A stretch of 45,539 nucleotides of DNA from Hyphomicrobiales bacterium. Its GTDB lineage: Bacteria > Pseudomonadota > Alphaproteobacteria > Rhizobiales > Xanthobacteraceae. Shown here piece by piece: positions 16,203-25,900 of the stretch. The number at the start of each line of letters is the position of its first letter. The stretch's first letter is position 1. Where the stretch lies: contig JAFKKL010000030.1 of assembly GCA_017305595.1 (NCBI GenBank), forward strand, positions 3,310 to 48,848. The letters are read 5' to 3'. Both the position numbers and the translations under genes were made by a program. The notes under the pieces were generated by a model. That model did no database searches. It saw only the letters and a list, made by a program, of their open reading frames with translations, and was not told where the DNA came from.

Positions 16203-17189
16203 ATGATGCCTGACGCGGCAGGAACGCAGACCAGCGAACGCAGCGACCCCTACACGCCCCAGACCACGCAGATGCTGCCGGTCGGCGATGGCCATGAACT
16301 TTACGTCGAGACCGTTGGCAATCCCGACGGCATACCTGCGGTGTATCTGCATGGCGGCCCCGGCAGCGGTTGCCAGCCCGATCATCGCAAATTATTCGAC
16401 CCCAAGCGTTGCCGTACGGTGCTGTTCGATCAGCGCGGCTGCGGACGCAGCCGGCCGAAAGGCAGCCGCGACAACAATACGCTGCCGCATCTGATCGCCG
16501 ACATGGAAGCGATCCGCGAAGCCCTTGGCATCAAACGCTGGCTGGTCAGTGGCGGTTCGTGGGGGGCGACGCTGGCGCTGGCCTATGCGGAAGCTCACCC
16601 CGAGCGCGTCAGCGGCATCGTGTTGCGAGCAACCTTTCTCGGCACCCGGGCGGAGGTCGGCGCGGCCTTTTGCGATGTGCTGCCGCGTCTCTACCCCGGC
16701 CTCAACGACGACTTTCTCAGCCTGTTAACGCCGCAGGAACGCACGCAGCCGCTCGATAGCTACTGGCGACGCATCCTCGATTCCGATCCGGCCATCCATG
16801 GTCCGGCCGCGCGGGCGTGGCACGATACCGAACGCATCCTCTCCGAACACGCGCCGAAACAGACGCGGCTCGATCTCGCATCGCTGACATCGTCGCGGCC
16901 GCTGCCGTCGACGCCGTTTATGGAAGCCTACTACTTCCGCAACGGCTGCTTCATGACGCCGGGGCAGTTGCTCGCGAACGCATCCCGCCTGCATGGCATT
17001 CCCGGTATCATCGTGCAGGGCCGCTACGATCTGTTGTGCCCGCCATCGACGTCGCACGCGCTCGCGGCGGCATGGCCGGCGGCGGAGGTGCGTGTGATCG
17101 AAAGCGCCGGGCATTCGCTGTACGATCCTGGCATCCGTGATGCCGTCATCAAGGCCACCGCGGACCTCGTGGCCAGCCATTCGCTTTGA
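16203..17189 (+). CDS. pip: prolyl (proline imino-) aminopeptidase, alpha/beta hydrolase
   Basis: 328 residues of peptidase family S33. It removes N-terminal proline from peptides. Features: HGGPGSGCQPDHRKLFDP (oxyanion region), FDQRGCGRSRP, the nucleophile elbow VSGGSWGATLALAYAE (Ser near 124), YFRNGCF in the cap domain, the acid in VQGRYDLLCPP (Asp near 281) and the histidine in ESAGHSLYDP (near 303). The stretches GGSWG and RGCGRS are diagnostic of this family. No signal peptide is evident, so it is probably cytoplasmic. The preceding 285-base gap (15918-16202) holds no gene or repeat I can support. Confidence 0.92.
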   Translation: MMPDAAGTQTSERSDPYTPQTTQMLPVGDGHELYVETVGNPDGIPAVYLHGGPGSGCQPDHRKLFDPKRCRTVLFDQRGCGRSRPKGSRDNNTLPHLIADMEAIREALGIKRWLVSGGSWGATLALAYAEAHPERVSGIVLRATFLGTRAEVGAAFCDVLPRLYPGLNDDFLSLLTPQERTQPLDSYWRRILDSDPAIHGPAARAWHDTERILSEHAPKQTRLDLASLTSSRPLPSTPFMEAYYFRNGCFMTPGQLLANASRLHGIPGIIVQGRYDLLCPPSTSHALAAAWPAAEVRVIESAGHSLYDPGIRDAVIKATADLVASHSL

Positions 17190-17215
17190 GACCGCTGATA
17201 TAAGGACGCCTGCCA

Positions 17216-17833
17216 ATGCCGATCGCCGCCAAGGGAATGCTGCTCACCTCGATGGATGTCGACCCAGCGGACGAAGCGGACTTCAACCGCTGGTACGATC
17301 GCGAGCATATCGCCGAGCGCGTCGGAATCGATGGCTTCGTGGAGGCGCGGCGCTACATCGCCCATGTCGGCAACCCGAAATATCTCAGCCTTTATTCCAC
17401 CGCGACGTTCGAAGCGCTGGACAGCCCGGCCTATCGCACCGCGCTCGCCAATCAGACCGCATGGTCGAAGCAGAACATCGCTCGCTTCCGCAACATGATC
17501 CGCGCGGTGGCGCGCATCACCATGAGCAAAGGACAAGGACGCGGCGCCGTGCTCGGCATCATCCGGCTCCGTCCGATCGACGCCGACAAACTCCATGCCT
17601 TCCTGACGCCCCGGCTCGATCCCGAGATGCTGGAAGGCGGCATCTCGATGCATCTGCTGGAAAGCGATCCCGGCCTGTCGAAGTCGCTCACTGACGATGG
17701 CCCGAACCCCGGTGCGAGCGACTGGTTCGTGCTGATCGACGGAACGGACATAAAGCCGGTCTCGAGAGCCATGGCGCTGTGGTGGATCTCGCCGACGCCG
17801 GTCAGATCATCTCGTCCGGCATTTATCGCCTGA
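17216..17833 (+). CDS. dimeric alpha-beta barrel (EthD/DUF4286-like) protein, probably frameshifted at its end
   Basis: The 205-residue reading frame starts 26 bases after the peptidase. The N-terminal half has the FNRWYDREHIAERV and GFVEARRYIA pattern of EthD/DUF4286-like dimeric barrels. After about residue 180 the frame becomes proline/arginine-rich (PTPVRSSRPAFIA) and loses family character. The frame starting at base position mod 3 = 1 instead reads a plausible end, AVVDLADAGQIISSGIYRLM then WDLAKSDL, and stops at TAG 17860-17862. The shift lies between about 17741 and 17778; one missing base near 17772-17775 would restore a 215-residue protein. No catalytic function is known for the family members I can recall. 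It may be a real mutation or a sequencing error. Confidence 0.65.
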   Translation: MPIAAKGMLLTSMDVDPADEADFNRWYDREHIAERVGIDGFVEARRYIAHVGNPKYLSLYSTATFEALDSPAYRTALANQTAWSKQNIARFRNMIRAVARITMSKGQGRGAVLGIIRLRPIDADKLHAFLTPRLDPEMLEGGISMHLLESDPGLSKSLTDDGPNPGASDWFVLIDGTDIKPVSRAMALWWISPTPVRSSRPAFIA

Positions 17834-17867
17834 TGTGGGATCTCGCGAAGAGCGATCTCTAGAACAC

Positions 17868-17888
17868 CAAGCTCTCACCGTGAGCTTG
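17868..17888 (+). terminator. hairpin after the frameshifted gene
   Basis: CAAGCTC (17868-17874) and GAGCTTG (17882-17888) form a 7-bp stem 5 bases beyond the TAG of the alternative frame (17862), which fits that stop being the gene's original end. No T-tract is present. Confidence 0.4.
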
Positions 17889-18044
17889 CCTGCGCTTGAC
17901 GCGCATCGGCTCCGCGTGTCTCGAATGGCTATGCTGCAGCGCCGCAATCGAGGCTGCGACAACACGTCGTCATGCTTTCCGATCACTTAAAAATGCATTT
18001 GCACTCCGCAGCGGATCATATTGAATTATTATACTTCTAAGACC

Positions 18045-19928
18045 ATGATCCAAAGAGAAGTAACAAGGGCGGCACACACCGAACGCTCGAAACTGCGAAA
18101 GACCGCGCGGCTGAGCCACCTTCCGAAGCGCGGATTTGGGATGGGAATGAAACCGACCGATATCTCGGCGCCTGACTATTTTCACAAAGTGGTCGATTGC
18201 CAATGGGCCTGTCCGGCACACACGCCGGTTCCTGAATATATCCGACTGATCGCCGCGGGCCGCTACAGCGACGCCTACATGATCAACTGGAAGTCGAACG
18301 TGTTTCCGGGAATCCTCGGGCGCACCTGCGACCGGCCTTGCGAGCCGGCCTGCCGCCGCGTCCGTGTCGAGGACGAACCGGTGGCGATCTGCCGGCTGAA
18401 GCGCGTCGCCGCTGACTACAAGGACGACATCAAGGATCGTCTGCCGAAGAAGGCCGCGACAAAGAACGGCAAGCGCATCGCCCTGGTCGGCGCCGGACCA
18501 GCCTCACTGACTGTGGCCCGCGATCTCGCGCCGCTCGGCTACGATTGCGTGGTATTTGACGGCGATACCCGCGCCGGCGGCATGATGCGCACGCAGATTC
18601 CGAAATTCCGCCTGCCCGACAGCGTGATCGACGAGGAGACGAATTACATCCTCGACCTGGGCGTCGATTTTCGCGGCGGCACGCGCATCGACAGCATGAA
18701 GGCGCTGCTGGCCGAAGGCTACGATGCCGTCGTGGTCGGCTCCGGTGCACCGCGCGGTCGCGATCTCGATATTCCAGGCCGCAAGGAGGCCGCCGCCAAC
18801 ATCCATATCGGCATCGACTGGCTCTCCAGCGTGTCGTTCGACCACATCCATTCCATCGGCAGGCGCGTCATTGTGCTCGGTGGCGGCAACACCGCGATGG
18901 ACTGCTGCCGCTCGGCGCGCCGCCTCGGCGGCGAGGACGTCAAGGTGGTGGTGCGCTCCGGCTTCGAGGAGATGAAAGCCTCACCCTGGGAAAAGGAAGA
19001 CGCCGCGCGCGAGGGCATTCCGATCCACAATTTCCTTGTGCCGAAGGAATTCCTGCACAAGAGCGGCAAGCTGACCGGCGTGGTGTTCGAGAAGGTCAAG
19101 GCCGAGTATGACGCCAAGGGCCGAAGGAAACTGATCCCGGCCGGCGAACCGGACGTGACGTTCGAATGCGACGACGTGCTGGTCGCGGTCGGGCAAGAAA
19201 ATGCCTTCCCGTGGATCGAACGCGATGCCGGCATCGCCTTCGACGAATGGGGAATGTCGACAGTTTATAATGTCACCTTTCAGTCCACCAATCCCAAGGT
19301 GTTCTTCGGCGGCGACGCCGCGTTCGGCCCCAAGAACATCATCTGGGCGGTAGCCCATGGCCACGAGGTGGCTGTCTCCATCGACAAGATGCTGCACGGC
19401 GAGAACATGGCCGAGCGGCCACTCCCGGCCATCACCGTGGTGAACCAGAAGATGGGCATCCATGAGTGGAGCTACAAAAGCGAGATCATGCCGGACCAGC
19501 GCTACGCGGTGCCGCACCGTGATAACGCCACCGCGCTCAGCAGTATCAAGGCCGAGGTGGAACTTGGCTTCGACGCCAAGCTGGCGCTCTCCGAAGCCGG
19601 ACGTTGCCTGAACTGCGACGTCGAGACGGTGTTTTCCGCACCGCTGTGCATCGAATGCGACGCCTGCGTCGACATCTGCCCGATGGACTGCATAACCTTC
19701 ACCGAGAACGGCGAGGAAGACGATCTGCGCCAGCGTCTGCACGCACCCGCCCTCAACCTGAGCCAGGATATTTACGTCGCGGATGGTCTGAAGACCGGCC
19801 GCATCATGGCCAAGGACGAAGACGTCTGCCTGCATTGCGGGTTGTGCGCCGAACGGTGTCCCACCGGCGCATGGGACATGAACAAGTATTTCATCGAAAT
19901 GACCCACGCAGGCCCGGCATGTCGCTAA
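18045..19928 (+). CDS. FAD/4Fe-4S NAD(P)H oxidoreductase subunit (GltD-like, KorC-type) of a 2-oxoacid oxidoreductase
   Basis: About 627 residues. An N-terminal GltD-type cluster domain (CQWACPAHTPVPEYI, then CDRPCEPACRR) is followed by an FAD-binding Rossmann motif (IALVGAGPASLTVARDLAPL), a second nucleotide motif for NAD(P)H (VIVLGGGNTAMDCCRSARRL) and the family's FFGGDAAFGPKNI end. The C-terminus adds two ferredoxin-type 4Fe-4S motifs, CIECDACVDICPMDC and CLHCGLCAERCPTGAW. Its stop overlaps the start of the next gene by 10 bases. The role I infer is electron transfer between NAD(P) and the 2-oxoacid oxidoreductase, as in the 2-oxoglutarate:NADP+ oxidoreductase described from Azoarcus evansii. 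The start is uncertain: TTG 18021, ATG 18045 and ATG 18141 are all in frame, and strong homology begins near 18150. The upstream 150 bases are AT-rich and probably hold the promoter. Confidence 0.82.
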   Translation: MIQREVTRAAHTERSKLRKTARLSHLPKRGFGMGMKPTDISAPDYFHKVVDCQWACPAHTPVPEYIRLIAAGRYSDAYMINWKSNVFPGILGRTCDRPCEPACRRVRVEDEPVAICRLKRVAADYKDDIKDRLPKKAATKNGKRIALVGAGPASLTVARDLAPLGYDCVVFDGDTRAGGMMRTQIPKFRLPDSVIDEETNYILDLGVDFRGGTRIDSMKALLAEGYDAVVVGSGAPRGRDLDIPGRKEAAANIHIGIDWLSSVSFDHIHSIGRRVIVLGGGNTAMDCCRSARRLGGEDVKVVVRSGFEEMKASPWEKEDAAREGIPIHNFLVPKEFLHKSGKLTGVVFEKVKAEYDAKGRRKLIPAGEPDVTFECDDVLVAVGQENAFPWIERDAGIAFDEWGMSTVYNVTFQSTNPKVFFGGDAAFGPKNIIWAVAHGHEVAVSIDKMLHGENMAERPLPAITVVNQKMGIHEWSYKSEIMPDQRYAVPHRDNATALSSIKAEVELGFDAKLALSEAGRCLNCDVETVFSAPLCIECDACVDICPMDCITFTENGEEDDLRQRLHAPALNLSQDIYVADGLKTGRIMAKDEDVCLHCGLCAERCPTGAWDMNKYFIEMTHAGPACR

Positions 19929-21754
19929 CCGCCGTCAACGATTTCGTCATCCGTTTCGCCAACGTCAACGGCTCGGGCTCGGCCAGCGCCAACGAAATGT
20001 TCGCCCGCGCCATCATGCGGATGGGCATTCCGATGTCGCCGCGCAACGTCTTTCCCTCGAACATTCAGGGCCTGCCGACTTGGTATGAAGTTCGCGTCAC
20101 CGAAGCGAGCCATCTCGGCGCGCGCGGCGGCACCGACATCATGGTGGCGATGAACCCGCAGACCTATAACGCCGACGTCGCCTCGGTCGAGCCGGACGGC
20201 TACCTGATTTACGATTCGACGCGCGCGATGCCGCCGGGCAAGCCGCGCACCGACATCAACCTGATTGGCATTCCGCTGACCGCTATCTGCAACAAGGAAT
20301 ATAGCGATCCGCGCCAACGCCAGCTGTTCAAGAACATCATCTGCATCGGCGCGCTGTCAGCGCTGCTCGACATGGACATCACCGAGCTGGAAAAGCTGGT
20401 GGGCGAGCAGTATCGCAGCAAGGAAAAGCTGATCCAGCCGAACATCCATGCGCTGCATCTCGGCCGTGATTACGCCAAAGCCAATTTCAAGTGTCCGATC
20501 GGGCTCAAGCTCAAGCGTTCCGACAAGGTCGGTGACCGCATCCTGATCGAAGGCAACGCCGCCGCCGCGCTCGGCGCGGTCTATGGCGGCGCGACCGTGT
20601 GCGCCTGGTATCCGATCACGCCGTCGTCGTCGGTAGCGGAGAACTTCACGAAGTTCTGCGGCAAGTATCGCCACGATCCGGCGACCGGCGAGGCGCGATA
20701 CGCCATCGTGCAGGCCGAGGATGAGATCGCTTCCATCGGCATGGTGGTGGGCGCGGCATGGAACGGCGCACGCGCTTTCACCGCCACTTCCGGACCCGGC
20801 ATCTCACTGATGCAGGAGCTGTTCGGCTTCGCCTACTTCGCGGAAATTCCCTCCGTCATCATCGATGTGCAGCGCGCCGGGCCCTCCACCGGAATGCCGA
20901 CGCGCACCCAGCAGTGCGACTTGATCAACTGCGCCTACGCCTCGCACGGCGACACCAAACACATCCTGCTGATGCCGGAAGATGCCGCCGAAGCGTTCGA
21001 ATTCACCGCCGGTGCGTTCGACTATGCCGACCGGCTGCAAACGCCGGTGTTCGTGCTGCTCGATCTCGATATCGGCATGAACCATCGGCTGTGCCGGCCG
21101 CTGCAATGGGACGATGCCCGCCTCTATGACCGCGGCAAGGTGATGACCGCCGCCGATCTTGAGGCTGGCAAGGATTTCGGCCGCTATACCGACGTCGACG
21201 GCGACGCCATTCCGTTCCGCACCTATCCCGGCACGCACCCGACCAAAGGCGGTTATTTCACGCGCGGCACCTCGCACGACGCCCGCGCCAAATATTCCGA
21301 GGAAGGCGCGGATTACGTCGAGGGGATGCAGCGGCTGTTGCGCAAGCACGAAACCGCCAAAGGCATCCTGCCGCGCCCGCTACGGCACGATGCTGGCAAG
21401 CCGACACGCTTCGGCGTAATCTATTACGGCTCGACCGCGCCGGCGATGCATGAAGCCGCAGAGATCCTCACTGCGCGCGGCCATACGCTAGACTTGATGC
21501 GGGTGCGAGCTTTCCCGTTCCATCAGGACGTCGCGAGCTTCATCGCCGACCACGACTTCGTCTTCGTCGTCGAGCAGAACCGCGACGCGCAACTACGCTC
21601 GCTGATCGTCAACGAACTCGACATCGATCCGGTACGGCTGGTGCCCATCCTGCATTACGACGGCACCTCGATCACTGCGCGCTTCATTTCCGGCGCAGTC
21701 GGCGATCGGCTCGACGCCTTGAAAGTCACGCCGCTGCGAAAGGCGATGTCATGA
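19919..21754 (+). CDS. korA: 2-oxoacid:acceptor oxidoreductase, fused gamma-alpha subunit
   Basis: 611 residues. The first roughly 190 form the gamma domain (NDFVIRFANVNGSGSASANE, then a VRVTEASHLGARGG segment). The alpha pyrimidine-binding domain follows (AYGGATVCAWYPITPSSSVA-type region, GPGISLMQELFGFAYFAEIP and GPSTGMPTRTQQCDL), ending with the C-terminal transketolase-like domain. With the beta subunit it would decarboxylate a 2-oxoacid and CoA to acyl-CoA while reducing ferredoxin or the flavoprotein encoded upstream. 2-oxoglutarate is the likeliest substrate by similarity to KorA, although pyruvate and branched-chain forms look alike. ATG 19919 overlaps the previous stop; a long in-frame extension upstream reads through the flavoprotein gene and is rejected. 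It overlaps korB by 4 bases. Confidence 0.85.
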   Translation: MSLTAVNDFVIRFANVNGSGSASANEMFARAIMRMGIPMSPRNVFPSNIQGLPTWYEVRVTEASHLGARGGTDIMVAMNPQTYNADVASVEPDGYLIYDSTRAMPPGKPRTDINLIGIPLTAICNKEYSDPRQRQLFKNIICIGALSALLDMDITELEKLVGEQYRSKEKLIQPNIHALHLGRDYAKANFKCPIGLKLKRSDKVGDRILIEGNAAAALGAVYGGATVCAWYPITPSSSVAENFTKFCGKYRHDPATGEARYAIVQAEDEIASIGMVVGAAWNGARAFTATSGPGISLMQELFGFAYFAEIPSVIIDVQRAGPSTGMPTRTQQCDLINCAYASHGDTKHILLMPEDAAEAFEFTAGAFDYADRLQTPVFVLLDLDIGMNHRLCRPLQWDDARLYDRGKVMTAADLEAGKDFGRYTDVDGDAIPFRTYPGTHPTKGGYFTRGTSHDARAKYSEEGADYVEGMQRLLRKHETAKGILPRPLRHDAGKPTRFGVIYYGSTAPAMHEAAEILTARGHTLDLMRVRAFPFHQDVASFIADHDFVFVVEQNRDAQLRSLIVNELDIDPVRLVPILHYDGTSITARFISGAVGDRLDALKVTPLRKAMS

Positions 21755-22806
21755 CCTATCTGACCAAGCCGAAATTCCATCACCCTTCGCTCCCGAAGAA
21801 CGCGCTCGGCTACACGCGACGCGACTATGAGGCCGCGACGTCGACACTGTGCGCCGGCTGCGGCCACGATTCGATCTCGGCGGCGATCATCGAAGCCTCG
21901 TTCGAACTGGCGATCGAGCCGCATCGTGTGGCCAAGATCTCCGGCATCGGCTGCTCCTCAAAAACGCCAACCTACTTCCTCGGCGCCTCGCACGGCTTCA
22001 ATTCGGTGCATGGCCGGATGCCGTCGGTGCTGACGGGTGCCAACCTCGCCAATCGAGACCTGATCTATCTCGGCATCTCCGGCGACGGCGATTCCGCCTC
22101 GATCGGCTTCGGCCAGTTCGCTCACGCGCTGCGACGCGGCGTCAACATGACCTATATCGTCGAGAACAACGGCGTGTACGGCCTGACCAAGGGGCAATTC
22201 TCCGCCACCGCCGACCGCGGCTCGAAATCGAAGAAGGGCGCGGTCAACACCGACAATGCCATCGATCTTGCGGCGATGGCACTGCAACTCGGCGCGACCT
22301 TCGTGGCGCGCTCGTTCTCCGGCGATAAGAAGCAACTGGTGCCGATTATCAAGGCCGCCCTCGCGCATCGCGGCGCCGCGTTCATCGACGTCATCTCACC
22401 GTGTATCGCCTTCAACAATCATCCCGGTTCGACCAAGAGCCTCGATTACGTCCGCGCTCACAACGAAGCGGTCAATGCACTCGACATTATGATTGGCCGC
22501 GATGCCATCACCGTCGATTACGAGCCCGGCAAAGTGGTCGAGGTCACCCAGCACGACGGCTCGGTGCTGACGATGCGCAAGCTCAATGACGATTATGATC
22601 CCTCGGACCGGCTGGCAGCGATGAATTTCCTGCAACAGGAAGCCGCCAAGGGCCGGATCGTCACTGGGCTGCTCTACGTCGATGGCGAGGCCGACGACCT
22701 GCACGGCCATTTCAACACCGTGGCGACGCCGCTGAACCAGCTCAACGAACCCGAACTGTGCCCGGGCTCGAAGACGCTGGACAAGATCAACGCCGGGCTG
22801 CGCTAA
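21751..22806 (+). CDS. korB: 2-oxoacid:acceptor oxidoreductase, beta subunit
   Basis: 351 residues. The thiamine-diphosphate domain shows CAGCGHDSISAAI near residue 31 (two cysteines of the Fe-S site), GIGCSSKTP with a third, and the TPP/Mg motif GDGDSASIGFGQFAHAL followed by NNGVYGLTKGQ. A SPCIAFNNH stretch contributes a further cysteine. The ATGA overlap with korA (21751-21754) indicates coupled translation, so the operon order is flavoprotein, korA, korB. KorAB enzymes give reduced ferredoxin or allow a reductive TCA step, and in anaerobic aromatic degraders they power ring reduction. Confidence 0.88.
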   Translation: MTYLTKPKFHHPSLPKNALGYTRRDYEAATSTLCAGCGHDSISAAIIEASFELAIEPHRVAKISGIGCSSKTPTYFLGASHGFNSVHGRMPSVLTGANLANRDLIYLGISGDGDSASIGFGQFAHALRRGVNMTYIVENNGVYGLTKGQFSATADRGSKSKKGAVNTDNAIDLAAMALQLGATFVARSFSGDKKQLVPIIKAALAHRGAAFIDVISPCIAFNNHPGSTKSLDYVRAHNEAVNALDIMIGRDAITVDYEPGKVVEVTQHDGSVLTMRKLNDDYDPSDRLAAMNFLQQEAAKGRIVTGLLYVDGEADDLHGHFNTVATPLNQLNEPELCPGSKTLDKINAGLR

Positions 22807-22842
22807 CCCGGCCTCCCCCACCTCACGAAATTGCGACGGCGT

Positions 22843-22859
22843 CCCCGGCCTGGCCGGGG
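22843..22859 (+). terminator. GC-rich hairpin after korB
   Basis: CCCCGG/CCGGGG with a 5-base loop lies 37 bases past the korB stop. There is no T-run, so it is at best a weak terminator. The rest of the 228-base gap (22807-23034) contains one possible sigma-EcfG promoter, listed separately, and no gene. Confidence 0.35.
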
Positions 22860-22882
22860 AACCCTTTGCCGCGCCGTGCGTC
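22858..22882 (+). promoter_or_regulatory. possible sigma-EcfG-type promoter for the tal-pgi operon
   Basis: GGAAC (22858-22862), a 16-base spacer and CGTC (22879-22882) match the alphaproteobacterial general-stress consensus GGAAC-N16/17-CGTT at all but one position. It lies about 150 bases before the tal-pgi start. The hit is weaker than the one before malQ and could be chance. Confidence 0.35.
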
Positions 22883-23034
22883 AACCCCAGCCATCCGCAC
22901 CGCGACCGGACGCCCGCCCGGCATCCCAAATGCCCGCGACCGGCCGCGCAGTCTTCGGATCGGTTGACAAAATTCGGCCGCAGGGCAGAACACATGATGG
23001 AACCTGCCCTCCTCCTCACAGCGAACAAGGCATC

Positions 23035-25887
23035 ATGAATCCCGTCAAATCTCTGCAAAAGCACGGTCAGGCCGTATGGCTCGACTTCCTCGCCCGCGGA
23101 TTCATCGCCAAAGGCGACCTCAAAAAGCTGATCGACGACGACGGCGTGCGCGGCGTCACCTCCAATCCGGCGATCTTCGAAAAAGCCATCGGCTCCTCCG
23201 ACGAATATGACGGCGCCATTGCCAAGGCGCTGAAGCAGGCCGACCGCCCGGTCACGGCCCTGTTCGAGGCGGTGGCCATTGAGGATATCCAGAACGCCGC
23301 CGACGTGCTGCGGCCGGTCTACGACAGCCTCAAGGGTGCGGACGGCTTCGTCAGCCTCGAAGTTTCGCCCTATCTCGCCAACGACACCAATGGCACCATT
23401 GCGGAAGCCGAACGGCTGTGGCGCGAGGTCAACCGCCCCAACCTGATGATCAAGGTGCCGGCGACGCCGGAGGGCCTTCCCGCCATTCGGCACCTGACCA
23501 CGCAGGGCATCAGCGTCAACATCACACTGCTGTTCTCGCAGAAGGTCTATCAGGAGGTGGCGGAAGCCTATCTCGCCGGCCTGGAAGAGTATGTCAGCAA
23601 GGGCGGCGATCCGTCCCATGTCGCCAGCGTCGCCAGCTTCTTCGTCAGCCGCATCGACAGCGCCGTCGACAAGCAACTCGACGACGCCATCGCCAAGGCC
23701 AATGACCCTGCCGAAAAAGCCCGGCTGAAGGAACTGCAAGGCAAGATCGCTATCGCCAACGCCAAGATGGCCTATCAACACTACAAGAAATCGTTCGCCG
23801 ATTCCCGCTGGCAAAAACTCGCCGCCAAAGGTGCGCGGCCGCAACGGCTGCTGTGGGCTTCCACCGGCACCAAGAACAAGGCGTATAGCGACGTGCTCTA
23901 TGTCGAGGAACTGATTGGGCCAGACACCGTCAACACGGTGCCGCCGGCGACCCTCGATGCCTTCCGCGATCACGGCAAGCTGCGGGACAGCCTCGAGGAG
24001 GATATCCCCGGCGCCGAACGCATGCTGACCGGCCTCGCCAAGACCGGCATCTCGCTCGATGCCGTCGCGGCAAAGCTGGTGGAGGAAGGCGTGCAACTGT
24101 TCGCCGACGCCTTCGACAAGCTGCTCGGCGCGGTAGCGCACAAGCGCGCGACGCTGCTCGGCCACGCAATCGATCCGCAAGCGCTGTCGCTCGGCGACAA
24201 GCTGGCGAAAGCGGTCAGCACGGGCACGGAAGACTGGCGCGCGGCCGGCACCATTCGCCGGTTGTGGCAACGCGACCCATCGGTCTGGACCGGCAGCGAC
24301 GAGGACAAATGGCTCGGGTGGCTTCACAGCGTCAGCGCCGAGCAGAAGAAGCTGGCCGACTACACCGATTTCGCAGGCTGGGTGAAGCAGCAAGGCTTCA
24401 CCCACGCCGTGGTGCTCGGCATGGGCGGCTCAAGTCTCGGGCCGGAAGTTCTGGCGAAAACCTATCCGCAGGCGAGGGGCTTTCCGAAGCTCCACGTGCT
24501 GGACTCCACCGATCCGGCGCAGGTGGCGCGGATGGAAGCCGCCGTCGACCTCGCCAAGACGCTGTTCGTCGTCTCCAGCAAGTCCGGCGGCACCACCGAG
24601 CCGAACGCGCTGAAGGATTACTTCTACGGCCGCGTCGAGGCGACTGTCGGCAAGGGCAAGGCGGGAAATCATTTCGTCGCCGTCACCGATCCCGGTTCGT
24701 CGCTGGAGAAGGTTGCGAAGCAGCAAGGCTTCGCGCGCACTTTCTTCGGCGATCCTGCCATCGGTGGTCGTTATTCGGTGCTGTCGCCGTTCGGCCTCGT
24801 GCCGGCGGCCGCTGCCGGCATCGACATCGCGCGCCTGCTCGATCTCGCGCAAGCGATGGTTCGCTCCTGCGGTCCCGATGTGCCGCCGCAGGAAAATCCC
24901 GGTGTGCAGCTTGGTCTTGCGCTTGGCTGCGCCGGCCGTGAAGGCCGCGACAAGGTGACGATGCTGGCGTCTTCCAAGATTGCCGACTTCGGCGCATGGG
25001 CCGAACAACTCATCGCCGAATCCACCGGCAAGAACGGCAAGGGCCTGATTCCGATCGACGGCGAAACGCTCGGCGATCCGACGGTCTACGGTCATGATCG
25101 CATTTTCATCGACATGCGCACGGAAGGCGAAAGCGTCTCCGCGCATGAGGCGAAACTCGCGGCGCTGGAGAAAGCCGGCCATCCGGTGGTCCGCATCGTG
25201 CTGTCGTCTATCGAGCATATCGGGCAGGAATTCTTCCGTTTCGAAATCGCGACCGCAGTGGCCGGCGCGGTGCTTGGCATCAATCCGTTCGATCAGCCCG
25301 ACGTCGAGGCCGCGAAGATCAAGACTCGCGAACTGACGGCGGCGTTCGAGAAGACAGGCAAGCTGCCCGACGAAAAACCCGTGGCCGCCATCGACGGCGT
25401 TGCCATCTATACCGATTGCGCCAACGACGCGGCCCTGCGCAAGGCCGGCGCAGACGGCAATCTCGGCTCCTGGCTAAAGGCTCACCTCGCCCGCAGCAAG
25501 CCGAACGACTACGTCGCGCTGCTCGCCTATGTCGATCACGATCCGGCGCATATCGACACGCTGCAAGCGATGCGAATGGCGATCCGCGACCGTCGCCACG
25601 TCGCGACTTGCGCCGAATTCGGCCCGCGCTTCCTGCATTCCACCGGACAAGCCTACAAGGGCGGACCGGACAGCGGCGTGTTCGTGCAGATCACCGCCGA
25701 CGACGCCAAGGACCTTCCGATTCCGCAGCAAGCAGCGAGCTTCGGCGTGATCAAGGCGGCGCAGGCGCGTGGCGACTTCGACGTGCTGACCGAACGCGGC
25801 CGTCGCGCTCTGCGGATTCATCTCAAGGGCGATCTGAAATCCGGACTCGAGAAACTGAAAGCCGCGATCACCACCGCGCTGAACTAA
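23035..25887 (+). CDS. tal-pgi: bifunctional transaldolase / glucose-6-phosphate isomerase
   Basis: 950 residues combining two complete enzymes. Residues 1 to about 365 are transaldolase: [27 protein letters not shown], and the Schiff-base lysine in [11 protein letters not shown] (K140), ending with [14 protein letters not shown]. Residues about 390-950 are glucose-6-phosphate isomerase: [32 protein letters not shown] and the large C-terminal part with [16 protein letters not shown]. Transaldolase exchanges three-carbon units between sugar phosphates and PGI interconverts glucose 6-P and fructose 6-P, so the fusion joins the non-oxidative pentose-phosphate arm to glycolysis. ATG 23035 follows AAGG at a good distance, although the open frame extends upstream. 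It leads the run into gnd, zwf, pgl and gntK. Confidence 0.93.
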   Translation: MNPVKSLQKHGQAVWLDFLARGFIAKGDLKKLIDDDGVRGVTSNPAIFEKAIGSSDEYDGAIAKALKQADRPVTALFEAVAIEDIQNAADVLRPVYDSLKGADGFVSLEVSPYLANDTNGTIAEAERLWREVNRPNLMIKVPATPEGLPAIRHLTTQGISVNITLLFSQKVYQEVAEAYLAGLEEYVSKGGDPSHVASVASFFVSRIDSAVDKQLDDAIAKANDPAEKARLKELQGKIAIANAKMAYQHYKKSFADSRWQKLAAKGARPQRLLWASTGTKNKAYSDVLYVEELIGPDTVNTVPPATLDAFRDHGKLRDSLEEDIPGAERMLTGLAKTGISLDAVAAKLVEEGVQLFADAFDKLLGAVAHKRATLLGHAIDPQALSLGDKLAKAVSTGTEDWRAAGTIRRLWQRDPSVWTGSDEDKWLGWLHSVSAEQKKLADYTDFAGWVKQQGFTHAVVLGMGGSSLGPEVLAKTYPQARGFPKLHVLDSTDPAQVARMEAAVDLAKTLFVVSSKSGGTTEPNALKDYFYGRVEATVGKGKAGNHFVAVTDPGSSLEKVAKQQGFARTFFGDPAIGGRYSVLSPFGLVPAAAAGIDIARLLDLAQAMVRSCGPDVPPQENPGVQLGLALGCAGREGRDKVTMLASSKIADFGAWAEQLIAESTGKNGKGLIPIDGETLGDPTVYGHDRIFIDMRTEGESVSAHEAKLAALEKAGHPVVRIVLSSIEHIGQEFFRFEIATAVAGAVLGINPFDQPDVEAAKIKTRELTAAFEKTGKLPDEKPVAAIDGVAIYTDCANDAALRKAGADGNLGSWLKAHLARSKPNDYVALLAYVDHDPAHIDTLQAMRMAIRDRRHVATCAEFGPRFLHSTGQAYKGGPDSGVFVQITADDAKDLPIPQQAASFGVIKAAQARGDFDVLTERGRRALRIHLKGDLKSGLEKLKAAITTALN

Positions 25888-25900
25888 AGGAACGAAAACC

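Noticed and set aside
19604-19918. N-terminal extension of korA in frame
   Set aside because: It is the flavoprotein gene read in another frame. The conserved gamma domain begins at ATG 19919.
22396-24405. 669-codon open frame on the minus strand
   Set aside because: It lies antisense to korB and tal-pgi, both secure genes. Its composition is the histidine/arginine/valine-rich type expected from reading GC-rich codons backwards, and no domain is recognisable.
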